From Psettodes erumei (taxonomy: Eukaryota; Chordata; Actinopteri; Pleuronectiformes; Psettodidae): DNA of 64,000 bases. Positions 48,037-60,800 of this stretch are shown one piece after another. The first letter of the stretch is position 1. The number at the start of each line of letters is the position of its first letter. The translations under genes and the position numbers were made by a program. The notes beneath the pieces are model-generated. The model made no database searches and was not told where the DNA came from. It worked only from the letters and a program-made list of their open reading frames with translations. The stretch is taken from assembly GCA_016785225.1 (NCBI GenBank), contig JAFBJZ010000100.1:558001-622000 (forward strand), given 5' to 3'.

Positions 48037-49668
48037 TAGATGTTTGTTGCAGGTAGGCGTGTGTACAAAAGACCCTTTTTGATGCTATATTATAGTGTCA
48101 TACTGGAGAAATACTGTGGTCTTTGTGGTCTCACTCTTTGTGTGTTTGAGGACAGAAAGAAAGAGGCAGGTAAACTTACACAACAACCACAGACCACGCA
48201 GTCCTTGTACATACACTACATATGCCCCCGCTGCTCATATCCGTTAGTTGTCCAGCTTCCTTGCTCATGGGCAATGGCTGAAGAGCACACCAGTGGTGGC
48301 AATGAAGGAAGGTTGTTCGTGTGTCCCAACCAGATCTATCTGGTTGGGGCAGGATAAACCTGGATGTATTACTTTCACCTTACCGACCCTGATCTACGCT
48401 GCTACCCCTGTCATTACCCCAATGGCCTTGCAGTCGTGAGCCTGCCTATCGAACCACCGGTTGGTTTTGGCAGGACAATGACAGTCACTCTTTGATCTTA
48501 AGTGTTGGCAGTTTGGAGCCACTGCTCTGCCGTACAATAAAGGCAACACAACTTAGAGACATAACTCGTGGTAACATAACTTTGTCTGTAAACACACTCA
48601 AATACACCTTCAAGCGACTGCGTCACAAATGAAAGGAGTTGAGACTTCGACTAAGGGAAGAGAAGCTTTATACCAGCATATTCAAAACCCATGAAATACT
48701 TCTCTGTATTTACAAAAACATAATACAAGAATAAAAAAGAGAAAATGAACACATCACAAATGGAGTCCCACATACTGCCACAAAACAGAAAATATGATCC
48801 AATTTACAAATGCATCTTCTCGTACTCCCACTTATGGCTTCAATCTAACAAAAAAATGAAACAAAAACAGAAACACAATAAAAAAAATCTCTGTTCAGTT
48901 GTGATGGTGCGTCATCAGTCCATCGCTCACTTTTGCGATAATTTCTCCCCAGATTTTTCTTTAAATAATAACAATAATATCAAATACACATACAAGACAG
49001 AGGAGCTACATTTGTGAGCTGTACACTTTGTAGTAAGGGAATGGAAAGGAGAATGTTAGGCATATTGACCTTTTATACATGATGATAATACATCTTGGGC
49101 AGTGAAAAAAGTTTTAAACATTGATTAAAAACAAGCTTGTTTTAGCTTTTTTGTACCAACTAACCTTTCATATCACACTGAGATCACAGTATATCCGGAT
49201 GACAATAAAATATGAGTGACCAAGGTGATTTTACAAGCTTGTGTCTTTGTTTACCCATCAGACTGTCTTTGATTTCTCTCTATCTCATTTTAAAACGTTA
49301 TGTCATGTAAACTGTGACATAAGCTGATAAATCAATTGGATCCAAGAACTAGAGGTCAAGAGAGGCCTCAGCAAACAAAAGAAACAAACATGACTGCAGA
49401 TTGGGTGTCCCCCTCTTACCATGATAGATAACATGTTTACAAAAGAAATCGTTTATATTTTGCTGTCCCCATTTGCAACTTTTTCCTGTGGTTGTGCAAA
49501 CAGAACATTGCACAACAACAGGCCATCCTTCTGCATTCAACAGATGCAGAAACATGGCCAAACCTTTGGGCTGAACAGTGCTGTTGGGTATGAGCCTTTT
49601 TTCTTTGTTTGTCATCCTAACTCCAGTTAAATTATAGTTGGTGTAAGGAATGATCTCATGTGATTTGA

Positions 49669-49992
49669 AGGGAGACTATGTAACTTTTGAAAGAAGAAAC
49701 ATTCTTCCTCGTACAATGGAAAGTTGAATCAATGAACAATGAGATGCACCATTTGCTTTTATAGCCTTGCTCTGATATGACCAGTAGCTTTTTGTTGCTA
49801 AATGTTAGCTAATGTTACAAACAACATATTGCTCTGTAATGGACATTGCTAGGCCACTTCAGAGCCTTTATGACTCTTCTCCAATTTTTACACTATGTTT
49901 CAGGATTATTATTATTATCATTTACCATTACCCACTTAATTGTCACTTTTGTTAACAGTGGCTACTATTCAAAAGTTACACAGTCTCACTCA
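49669..49992. mobile_element. MITE-like element with ~21-bp terminal inverted repeats
   Basis: The left end GGAGACTATGTAACTTTTGA (49671-49690) is repeated inverted at the right end TTCAAAAGTTACACAGTCTC (49968-49987), with one mismatch across 20 positions. The ~280-bp interior has no coding potential and contains TTAGCTAATGTTA-type sequence. This fits a non-autonomous DNA transposon; I could not define a target-site duplication. Confidence 0.7.
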
Positions 49993-50930
49993 CAATGCTA
50001 ATTTTTCTCAATAACAACTCAATGCAAACAAATATTGCAGGCTGTACTGAAGCCTTTCTGTAAATAATGTTGAAATACATAGCTGTCGAACAACAAATAG
50101 CTTTCTGAGCTGCGCTGCCGCAACAGGCCTCGCAAATGTGAAAGGATGAGGCAGAATGAAAGATCTTACAATTTCCACGTTTGTGACTGTTTGTGATAGA
50201 AATGGGGAAAAAAACATTCTTTGACCCATATCATAAAAAACTAAAAACTCAATGTAAGTGGTCTGAAAGTTTGGGCAACCACAAAAGTTGAAAAGATTTT
50301 TACAAATACTTGCACAGGCCTCAATTAAAACCTCATGATTCAACATGATTGTGATGTCTCTCCAATTCTCTTCTGCAAATGGATAAAATAATTTGTAAGG
50401 TAAGAGACAAAAGATGTTCCATGTGACTTCAAGTTAGATTACATTTTTACTGTAAATCGAAAAGAGTCCATGTAGGAAATTTAAACTTTAGGATAAATAC
50501 TAGCCTTTTGTTTTTGGGCATGAGCTCCGTGACATGATGCAAAAGGCAGAAACATCTGTCTGTGACTGGAGTGTGCGCAGTCTCATACACACCGTATGCA
50601 AATATACAAAGAGTTCTCCTCCAGGTTTTTTTCAATTTGGTTCCTTTGTACAGTCTCATAGTTGCAGAGGAAGAACTGATGAATGTAGCAGAGTCACCAC
50701 TTAGAACGGGAGAAGAAACAGGGGAGAAGAAACATGGACAGAAACCATGAAGGGGTGGGGGAGGGCAGGTGGGGGGTAGCAGAAGGACGAAGCCTAGGGC
50801 AACTGCCCTGGCTAGGTAGGTGGTGGTGCCGGAAGAGTCACTGGCCTAGATGATGCCACGTCCAGTCTCTCTGCTTTTCACCAATCCACACAAGCCAACT
50901 GAGCGACTGACCGATCCGCTGCCCGAGCTT

Positions 50931-52615
50931 TCACACGCTCATCGTCATGTTTGGAGAATACTGCAGAGATTGGACGGGGAGAATGAGTGTCACCATGTCC
51001 GAAGATAGAGAGAAAGGCAGTTTCTCGTATCCTGAATTTCAAGCCACTCCAAAATCAAATGAATCAAATCATTTCCACCATTGTGGAAACCCTCGGATAG
51101 CTACAGCAGTTCAACATATAGGAGGTTTTGAAGATTGAAAGTTTAGATTGTCTTGTCTTAGCTTATCTTAATGAAAAGCTGGAGCAAAATCTGCCTACCA
51201 GCATCTGTAAAGCTTACTACTTACTAAGTAATAGTGTGGTGGCCATGCAACCATTAGTGAGTCACTGCTCCCAGAGGTAAATTTGCATATGGTGCTTACA
51301 AAACACAGCACATAGCTTGTGCTAGCGAGTGTGTGTTGTATTTAATCTTTGGACAGAGCCAGGCTAGCTGTTTACCTTGGTTTCCAATCTTTATTCTAAG
51401 ATAAGCTAATTGGCTGCTGGCTTTTATTCTATTTTTTGCTTTATTTTTTAACTTACTTTTATGTAGGTTCTCAGCAGCAACACCATCAACCTCCCTCTAA
51501 TAATCCCAAACAGAAGATGACAGTTGACTTACACTTTCATTCTGAAAAGGGTTAAGGAAGTTTCCTCCCATCTCTCCATCCTCCCTGGGGGTTCCTGGCT
51601 GGTTACTCATACTTAGGTTACCAGGAGAGTTCTGCACAAAGGTTATTGAAATACAGCTTAGTGGTAATTGTGTGCTTACTGAAGCTGCAAAACTCAGGCA
51701 TGGTGCAGTCGCAAACCTGAACTAAATAAATAGCTTCCCTTACCTTAGGGAGACTGTCCATATCGCCTGACCCTGTGAGAGGGAAGTATGAAAATAAGAC
51801 AAATCACCATGATCATATTAATATTTGTTTTTCCATAAATTATAGAGAAAGACATAACTGGGGATTTTGTGTCAGTGCAGCACCTGCGAGCAAATTTTTC
51901 CTGTACCTAATGATCCATTCATGTGATGGGGCTCCATTCCAGCCATCCCACCTAAAGGACCATCGCCACCTGCACCCATAGGGAACTTAGGAGGATATAC
52001 ACATAAGGCAGTGAGACTTCACCATCAGCAAAACAACAAAAAGTAAAACAATACTAATTTTCCACCACTACCACACTCTATCACATCAGTACATTCAGAC
52101 ACAGTGATAAAGAGGGAAAAATGTCTCACATTTGGCCGGCTTCCACCTGGAGGGACTGTGTTTATCATAGTGTACATGTTGTCACCGGAGTTTGTTGACT
52201 CTGACATAACACATGGAGAAATAATAAGAGGATAAAAGAACAAACCAATGTAAATACACACACGTGCATGCACAGAGCTTACCTGCTGGACTTGGCATTA
52301 TTGGGGTCCCAGGTGGCCCTCCGCCTCCTGGAGGTCCCTGAAGTGACAGTTTTGGTTTCCATAAGATTCTTTCATGAACGAACCGCCCAAACAACCACAG
52401 TTTAAACTCAAACATACAATACATACCACATAACTTCCTGGAGATGCAGACGAGTAAGGGGTCTGCAGAAATAAAGAAGGAAGCCATGAAAGAAGCTCTT
52501 AGTAACTCTTAAACATTCTTTTGGGTGTCTTTGTTAGAGCACTTACGGAATTGGAGTTTGGAGGATTTGGCCAGGGTCTGCCCCCACCAGGTCCCCTGGA
52601 AAACACACCAGCACG

Positions 52616-52670
<55 letters not shown>

Positions 52671-53565
52671 ACACTCTTCAGTTTTATGCTTTGGCAGGCT
52701 TCTTTGTTTCCAATTCACTTGGGCAGAGTTGGCAACAACAAAGCCTTCCATTGCCAGAAAGAGGTGATGGGAACAACAACAACAACGATGACAAAAACCT
52801 CACACACATATAAAAACAAGAAAGAATAGAGGAAAGCTGTCTCCCACTTCCACTTCCACACCTCTAAGAGCCAGGAACATACAGTAAAGTTGTACTTAAA
52901 GTCTACATACAGGAAATGGATGACTGCATCTACTGCTGTGAGAGATTAAGGACGTTTGGTGTTTAATGTTGTCCTTCTGAGTGAGAGATGTGAGGATTTA
53001 TTTTAGATCTCGAGAGTGAGAAGCAGACAAGGGAAAGGGTTTTTTTTCTCTTTTTTAAACAGGTGCAAATGTAGGCTCATGCTACTCATTCTCAATGCTC
53101 ATCTGTATGTGTGTGTAGATTACACTGTGTGGAAGCCACTCACATGTTCATGCCAGGCATCCCCGGACCAACAAGGGCATTCAATGGTGGTCTCATACCA
53201 CCTCCATAGCTCTAATAAAACACACCAAAACACCCTAGTTACAGTATGTCTATAAGAGATTAACTATCACAATCAATTTTTGTGAGTATCTCCCCACATC
53301 AACTGCTTCCACACCTGGGGCCCAAGTGGTACCATGCCTCTGGGTGGAGTCATCCGCTGCATTGGTCCTCCCATATTTGGATGTCCTGAAACACAGAAAA
53401 ACAAGTCCAACTACAACCAGCCTTCAGTTTTGCCCAGAACAGTGGATTGAGTGGATTCAGGACCTGTCAGACTGGGGGATGTTTTATCCTTACCATCTTG
53501 TTTTAAGCTGGAAGAAGTGAAACTGTTGTGTTTGACATCTTTGTCTGGACACTATAGTATATATA

Positions 53566-53601
<36 letters not shown>

Positions 53602-56254
53602 TATAGGACATCTATTTCATCTATTTCTGTTTCTGAGTGTTTTAACCTGTGCATCATTTATATGTTGTTTAGAGGAGTGAGTAGGTTGTGTAAATAGGGA
53701 TGTATTTAAAGGATAGAAATCTATCTTTTTTATTATCAGCAAATGAAGAGACTAAGCTAACAATTATGTCATCCAGCTGACAAGAATTGTCTGTGTAACT
53801 GCAGATTGATATCAGACTGCGGTAACAGACTTCACTGCCATCCAAAAACTGTTAAAAACACATAAAGCTGCCATTCTACTGAGACATATTCCTTCATTAC
53901 AATGAACAAGGCAGGTGTATCTTACTTGTCCCATCTCATCCAAATTACAAAAGTATACAGCACCTTTTTCCAGAGAGTGCTCTGTGGTTACTGTGGTGTT
54001 TAGCCACGCTAGCGACATGGCTCTAGTGACGCCATGTTCAGCCAGTCCACAACTTTAGACCAGACTAACCTCAACATGTATGGCTTTTGCCATTAAAATT
54101 TGGATTTCATACGCCCTCACCTTTGGTGATCCCCTGGCTGTTCCTTTACTGTCACAATCAAGTTGCCATACAATTAGTGTCTAGTGTACCTTGCTGTCTT
54201 GTGGGGTCCATTCCACTTGGTAACATAGGCTGGCTGCCTGGGACTCCTCCAAGTCCCTACAGAGGAAAGAAGATCCATCATCAGCATTATCATCACCATC
54301 ACAGATATGGTCCATTTCTCCTATCCACTCTTCTGTTTGCTGCCTGCAGGTGTTGGTGTTGATCTTACCTGATTGGGTAATCTGAGGGGTGGTCTGGGTC
54401 CTCCAGGGTATCGAGGCGACATAAATGGCTGAAAGAAAATAACGCAGCATAAATGCAGACTGAATCACTCCAGGTTATAGCCTAAATAATCTGCACACAA
54501 TCCATCATGTGCACGACACGGGTTGGAATGTCTGAAGGGTGTAGTGAAGGGAGTCTTTAATAACGTGCCCATGTCAAGACTCACCAAAAAGAACTTTGTA
54601 CACTATGACAAAGAAAAACCTTACAGACAACCAAAAGAAATGTCAAAATGTACTGGCCTCAGTCACTAAGCCAGAAGACAGACTTGAGTCCTTCTTTTAT
54701 AAACCCTTTCACAGAAACCATTGGTATTGTTTTGTGCACGATGGGAAGTTTTTTCACTCTCCAAAACAGGAAGTCAACCGGAACTACTATGAATGCCTTC
54801 TGCTGACTTTTTGGGCTCATTTAACAATTGCATGATGGCAGAGTGGGACAGGCGACCGCATTTTCATTGGATAGCATTTATGGAAATAAAAAATGAGGGA
54901 ATAAAGGATGAGGTTTGATAATCATGATGCCAGTGCATGTGTTAACCATGTGGAATTTGGCAGCATTCTGCAGCTGTGAGTGGGTTTTTACTTGTCCTCG
55001 CCATAGTCAGTAGCGATGCTGTTGCTATGTCTGCTGAACTAATTGCACTGTGGTGAGTAAAGTCAGTCTGCTGTGTCGGCGAGGCAATACTTCAACAAGC
55101 CACTAGAGAGCAATGGGCCACTTGTTATGATCATCTTTAACCAACCCCCACTTCTCATGGCCCTGCTGTGCTGAAGGTCCATTAAAGCAAAACAGATACA
55201 GTATTGCAGGCATATTAAATTATGCTTTAACGATTTTTAGAATATGAAATTTATAATAATGATAAATGAAAACCTTGGTCTCATACCTATCACTAAATGC
55301 AACAACTTTACATGGAAAGTTCAGAAGTAAGTGAGTGAATAACTCATAAACTAACTCAATGAATAAATAAACACATGAGACATGCATGAAGTTTAAAAAA
55401 ACAACAACCTGAGCATACGTATTTACAGGCACTGGAGGCATTACTGTGGCAGAGCTGTCTACCCCTGAGTATACCCCGCCTCTCGCTCACCGCCTGTTAA
55501 AGTTGGCTCCAGCCCTGCACCCCCCACCCCCCACCTCCGTGACCCTCACAAAGATAGTGGGTATTGCTAATAGATGGATGGATGGATGGAGGATGTTTTA
55601 TCTTTCCCCCTCCACTTAATCAGAAAATTCAGCTGGAATATTCTTTTATCTAGTCCATGTGCAATGAATTGTAGAACCTCAAGTAAGATCCGGCACTTTG
55701 TTAATTGTTGCATTAGTTTAACCGATAGGTCCTGACAAGACCTTGTCTTCAAAGAACAATTGATCTTCAGGAGGAGATGGAAACGGCTGTTCAGACCCAG
55801 ATTTCAGTTTTCTTTGAAAGCGCAGCTGAGAAACGTCTATGAAGGTTATTGATCTGCGTGTCAGATGTGAGCGTCTGAATTTGACTAATAATGATGGCCA
55901 ATCAATGTACAACTGGCAGAGGCCTTTCTGATGGAGAACAGATCTGGGACAAAGCTGTGTGAGTATGATTTTGTATGCGAGAGAGTTGTTTCTCCTGTCA
56001 GACTCCATGTTCAGAAAGACACAGTGGTACACCGACACACAGACAAATGTAGATTGTACACATATGTAAAAAGTATTGTACACTAATGTACACATTTAAG
56101 TTTGAGGGAGTTTTTTGAGGAACAGTTTTATGCGTTAAATACTTTTGAAAAAGGAGCCCTGGACAGTGGGCCATAATTTACCTGGTGCCACTTTTATCTA
56201 ACACTATGCTTAAGTGGCCTAAACACCCAAATAGTTCTCTATCTCACTTTCTGC

Positions 56255-56291
<37 letters not shown>

Positions 56292-56397
56292 TGTGCGCAC
56301 TTCATACCTGAAAGAATCCTGGAGGGACTGGTCCCACTGGCATGCCCTCTCCTGGGGGAAGGTTCCCAAGGACAGGGCTGGGAGCTGCTGCGGCACT
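50931..56397 (-). CDS. ssbp2: Single-stranded DNA-binding protein 2, C-terminal 13 exons (partial)
   Basis: Nuclear cofactor that stabilises LDB1/LIM-homeodomain complexes. Exons in transcript order: 56308-56397, 54369-54428, 54190-54256, 53315-53385, 53144-53211, 52547-52595, 52427-52462, 52283-52337, 52130-52200, 51907-51985, 51744-51772, 51533-51631, 50931-50960. They total 804 nt, encoding the last 267 residues plus TGA, all in frame. The protein is Gly/Pro/Met-rich throughout ([49 protein letters not shown]) and ends [28 protein letters not shown] and GDMDS favour SSBP2 over SSBP3/4. The LUFS/LisH N-terminal exons are not in the window and must lie beyond 64,000. The start given here is an internal exon boundary, not a start codon. 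Confidence 0.95.
51140..51430 (+). mobile_element. Degenerate dispersed repeat in an ssbp2 intron
   Basis: Contains the diagnostic pieces GAAAAGCTGGAGCAAAATCT and TGGACAGAGCCAGGCTAGCT followed by GTTTACC...CCAATCTTTATTCTAAGATAAGCTAA and GGCTGCTGGC. These belong to a repeat I recognise as very common in percomorph genomes. Its class (SINE or MITE) cannot be settled from this decayed copy. Confidence 0.55.
52621..52673. repeat. (AC)n microsatellite next to an ssbp2 splice acceptor
   Basis: At least 22 AC units plus a short interrupted extension. In the ssbp2 transcript it is a (UG)n tract ending about 25 nt before the acceptor of the 52547-52595 exon. Confidence 0.95.
53571..53598. repeat. (TA)14 microsatellite
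   Basis: TA run in an ssbp2 intron, flanked by near-palindromic TATAGTATATATAGTG sequence. Confidence 0.92.
55446..55589 (+). mobile_element. 3' tail of a fish LINE ending in an ATGG microsatellite
   Basis: TATACCCCGCCTCTCGCTCA ... TTGGCTCCAGCC ... GTGACCCTCACAAAGATAGT followed by GGG...AATAGATGG and then GATGGATGGATGG. This order (ACCCCGCCTCTCGCCC...GGCTCCAGC...CGACCC...GGATAAGCGG...ATGGATGG) is the well-known 3' end of abundant fish non-LTR retrotransposons. It lies in the intron between ssbp2 exons 56308-56397 and 54369-54428. Confidence 0.75.
56257..56290. repeat. (GT)17 microsatellite near an ssbp2 splice donor
   Basis: In the ssbp2 transcript this is a (CA)17 tract starting 17 nt downstream of the donor of the 56308-56397 exon. 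Confidence 0.95.
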
Positions 56398-56410
56398 CTG
56401 ACAGAGGCAA

Positions 56411-56435
56411 ACACACACACACACACACACACAAA
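56411..56435. repeat. (AC)12 microsatellite near an ssbp2 splice acceptor
   Basis: In the ssbp2 transcript this is a (UG)12 tract ending 13 nt upstream of the 56308-56397 exon. Confidence 0.95.
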
Positions 56436-57072
56436 AGAGATATAAACTCACAACTCAAACTAGTCCAGAAAACTCAGTGCCTCATTGCTCAGTAGTGTTG
56501 GAGAGTAACTATTAAGCAACCTTACTTAAGTACACATTTGAGGTACTTAACTTGATTTTTCCATTTTGTGCCACATTATATAAGTTGCAAACTACCCAAC
56601 ATAACATTAACTTTATAAGTTAAAATTGGTTAAAATACGTCTATTTTTACTTGACTAAAAGATATGTCAGATTATCTGAAGATGTGTGTTCAGACACACA
56701 GTTACTTCCACCACCACTGTTGTTAACGTCTACACCCACTGAGCCTGCCCCTGATGAAACAATACATAAAAGTCCTAAAAACAAAAGCAATCCCAGGGTC
56801 TTCCCCCATCTCTCTCTCCCTCAGTGGGACATTTCCTGTTTCTGCAGATGCCCTGCCATGGGTGGCCCAGGTTTATTTTTATACCTTGTGTTTTTTTTGT
56901 TGTTGTTGTGCTTGTCCCAGACGGGCGGCACTGGCACCTTTCAGCATTGCCTCTGTCTGCTTCCTGTGGTATTGTACTCCTGACTAACCCGGAGTTACCA
57001 CCCAGCATCGGCCTCTTCCTCATGCTCATTAAGAATAAAGAGCAGACAATATATAGTGTGGGAAAGCATAGA

Positions 57073-57075
<3 letters not shown>

Positions 57076-57109
<34 letters not shown>
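57076..57109. repeat. (TA)n microsatellite
   Basis: Seventeen TA units in an ssbp2 intron. Confidence 0.93.
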
Positions 57110-57112
<3 letters not shown>

Positions 57113-57787
57113 AATGTGTGAGCAGTGAGCACATAAAGACAGCTCGCCAATGTGTATTTTTTAATTTATTTTTCACTATCTGCCCACTCTCTGTTCTATT
57201 TCTCTGATCTCTCCTCTCGCTTTCTCTCCCTCTCTGAAGGCATCGGGCCGGGTATAAAGAGCTCCAGTGAAATTCACCCACAGTCTCTGAAGTTTCCGCC
57301 AGCTGACTTTTTAGGTCAGACAGGAACAAGGTTTAATCAGAGCTGAGATAAAAGCAGACTGACGACACTCCTGTATCTTCCTCTGCTCCAGCTCGCTACC
57401 CTTGCTATTCCCTCATCCTCCCTCATTCTCCTCCATATCTCCCAAATTGTTATTGTTCAGCAACAAGGAAGTGGATGCCTTGCAGCTTTCTGATCCCAAA
57501 TTCTGCTGCAAACAGAGCCTGTATTTGTATCAGCAGATGAATGTACAGATGGACACAGATGGATATTGTATCTCCATGGTTCAGTGGTGAGAGACTGGAT
57601 TTGGTTTGTTTGTGTGCGTCTATGTTAATCTGAGTGCACAGTGTGCAGCATCAAGTGCGTCGTTATTTTTTGAGAGGTTTTTTCCCCTTTCTTTTCTCCC
57701 TCTTCCTTCTCCCAACCTGGATTACCCAGAATGCCTTCACTCCGTGGCAGCCTGGAGGTCTGCTGAGTTTGTTTCATGCAGAGAGCG

Positions 57788-57788
57788 T

Positions 57789-57855
<67 letters not shown>
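57788..57855. repeat. (GA)n microsatellite
   Basis: A 68-bp purine tract of GA units with one GGG interruption near 57811, followed by GGGAGGGAAGGAAGGA. Confidence 0.95.
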
Positions 57856-57861
<6 letters not shown>

Positions 57862-60800
57862 AAGGAAGGAGAGAAAAGAGGACAAAGAAGAGATTATGAA
57901 TGTGCGTGTGTGCGTGTGGCAGTGAGTGTGTGTGCTCTTAATGTTTGTTTGTGTGGGAAAAGGAGAACTGGAGGAGAAAAAAAAATCTACCTGACCTGCT
58001 GACAAAGCAGCATTTTCCAAATACAGAAAAAAATACATACCAGGATATCTTCCTGCCTCAAAACCAGCACCCAAACAAAGACAACACTGACTCCTCTGGT
58101 TCTGACTGACAGCCTCCCTTGATTATGACAAATCAAACTGATTCAAATGGCATGAAAAAATCAGAAAAAATGGAAAATGAGTCACATTGAGAAGGATTCA
58201 CAAAGCCACTTTATGGAGAATCCTTTCCCCCCCAGTTCTTCTGAAAAACCTTCTTGACCTCTCAAATACCGTGTCGTTGTTGGCCTTAACGACTGGGACA
58301 CATGTTGTGATTTAATAAAAATGTCTGTGCAGGATGAACTACACGCTAGCACATCGGACCCCGCAAGGTGCCTTACAGTCAAGAAAAGAATCTATAGACC
58401 CATTTTCACTGGTGAGCATGATAACAATAAGAGCGATCATCCAAAGTGTTGGTTGCAAACAGTCAATAAAGCTTAAAGATTTTTAGACTCATAAGATGTG
58501 ATACTTCTACAAATTGGGAGTGTTAGTGTTCATTTCAGTATCCAAAAAAATGCTCGCGCTTCCTCACTTACACTAATGACCTTAATCAGCTGGCTTGTGG
58601 ATGGTTATGGAGAATTATGCGAGCAGCTTTTACTGTTTATTTCCACCGGTAACGACTTACTCAGATAACATAATAGTAATATTCAATAACACTTAAATTA
58701 AACATGCTGATGTACTAAGACCTTTACTGTAAACCCCCCCCCCCACGATTCAAAAGCTATGCAGTCAACCCTAGCCGCTGATAACTGTGTTGACAGTGAG
58801 ACTGATGCAACGTGACCACATCGATGTGGTGCAATTCGCTTATATTAGCTACAGCAGTGCAGCGACCGGGAGGTTAATGTTTACTGTGTATTACTCTGCG
58901 AATTCCTGTCGGCCAGTTCTGTCTAAATACTGATTCACAGCCAAACTCAACATATTCCAGCACTTAACCTTCGCAAACACGGAATGCACACAGAGCGTTA
59001 TGCACTGTTAATGAGTCTATCATTTACACTTCTCACACACCAGTGTTGACACTTTTCTGACAAGGCCGGTGGGGGGGGGATGAGCTATTGAGTTGGTGGC
59101 TTTACACGTTAGCGCGCTGTACCATAGTGTACTGTATGTTGTATGGTGTGAATGTGACAGTCAGCAGAGACCTGTGTGGTGAGACTTGGTACATTATTGA
59201 CTGAGTTTAGATGTTTACTGCTGCTAATATTCATTGGGCTCGCCCATAGGCAGTGGGTTGCTGATTCAGTTTGACAACACATGGTAAAACCCAGATTATC
59301 TCACAAATTATTCACAATGCTTCAACTGGTAAATGAAAGTTAACGTCCTGTTCTTGTTGTACTGTATTATATAATGTCATTTTTACACAGGGCGGGGAAC
59401 AAAACCACTCCTCCCAATCCCATTGGATCCCCACCAAATTGTCTGACCTCTCTACTGACGCCAGCTCGACTCTTCATCTGTGTCAGGGTTTTGCTCCCTC
59501 TTCCTCGATTCACTGTGTTCCCTCTGTGTCTCTGGGTCTTCACAGAGACCCCAGAAAGACTTGATGCAGTGTTTTAAGAAGCTGAAAACAACACAGTCAA
59601 TTCAACTGCCTGTTCAGAAACCCCATTACATCAGGCCCTCTGACTTCATGAGTTACTGAAATGTTCTTGATGTTTGGTTGTACGCTATGATAATTACTGG
59701 CATTGTAACCATGAGCTGTAATGAAACCTGAGGCGGTGGAACGGCCACTGCACGTCCTCCGGTAAACACCTGCATCTCTGGCAAACTCATATGTTGCATA
59801 AATTATTCAAACCAACATCTTCCAGCAGATTTCTACAGTACACAACATACAGTAGCACATAATACAACATCACTGAATTTGCACCAGAGTACACTGCCCT
59901 CCATAAAGAAAGAATGGTGGTGGTGGAGTGTGTGCACTTGGAAGAAATGTGTAAAAGTACAATCTGATATCCAGGATTTAAAAACTGGTAAAGACGAGCG
60001 CCTCTATTCCCATGTGGAACTAATCGAATTGTTGGCATTCATTGTGAATTGCTGAGTCATGAACAAAAGAAAACCAGGATGGCACTCAGTAGAGTGCATA
60101 CCTCCAACAAGGCCAAACAATGATACAAGTCCTTCCTACACTCATAATAGAAAAAGTAAAGCACAAGTAGTCTGACAATCTCCAATTTGTACAAACTCAT
60201 AGATCTCTGCTCTAACAAACCTGTGTTATGTCTGATCAATACGTCTGATTTTCTACATCAAGATCTAGATTATTTCCTGAGAATTTGGGGAAAATGTCTA
60301 ACACTGAGGCCATGCTCTGAATTCCCTATGTACTGAGTTCTTCTCTTGCCCGTGCCCCGTCGCTTCACAAATGGGGCCCATATTGGTTTAGCACTTTTTG
60401 CAATCCTACTGACATGCCAAGAAACAAACCAATCAGTGTGCCTGGCAAAGTTAGAAAAACCCGGAGAACAGATTTTATGTAAAGTAACCAACACACGCCG
60501 TGCTTCTCTGCAGAAAGCACAAGAACTGCTGAAGGAGCGGCAGACATTAAAATGTGGTGCAATTACACTACAGTTCACTACTTTGCAACCTAATCAGACT
60601 TTCTACATGCTACATTCACACTACACTAATCCCATCGGACTAAAGTGCTCAGTAACACTTAATGAGATAACTCGCAAACTCTGTTATCCCTATATGTTTA
60701 CTGATGATGTTCTTCGCTAATGCGTGCACGTGATGATGCATGTACGTACTTTGTGCGTGTGTGTGTGTTTGTGTGTGTGCGAGAAGGTGGGGAGTCGTTT

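Larger units (their letters stand above)
47705..50930. other. Spacer: lipocalin 3 upstream region and probable ssbp2 3' UTR
   Basis: The right part, nearest 50930, is expected to be ssbp2 3' UTR on the minus strand; its end cannot be fixed because I found no clear minus-strand AATAAA. It contains a TA repeat at 48001-48036 and the MITE at 49669-49992. Open frames here (for example 48040-48357) have no recognisable domains. Confidence 0.5.

Noticed and set aside
57606..58074. Arg-Glu and Ser-Leu repeat open frames on both strands
   Set aside because: Products of the GA microsatellite at 57788-57855, with no conserved sequence.
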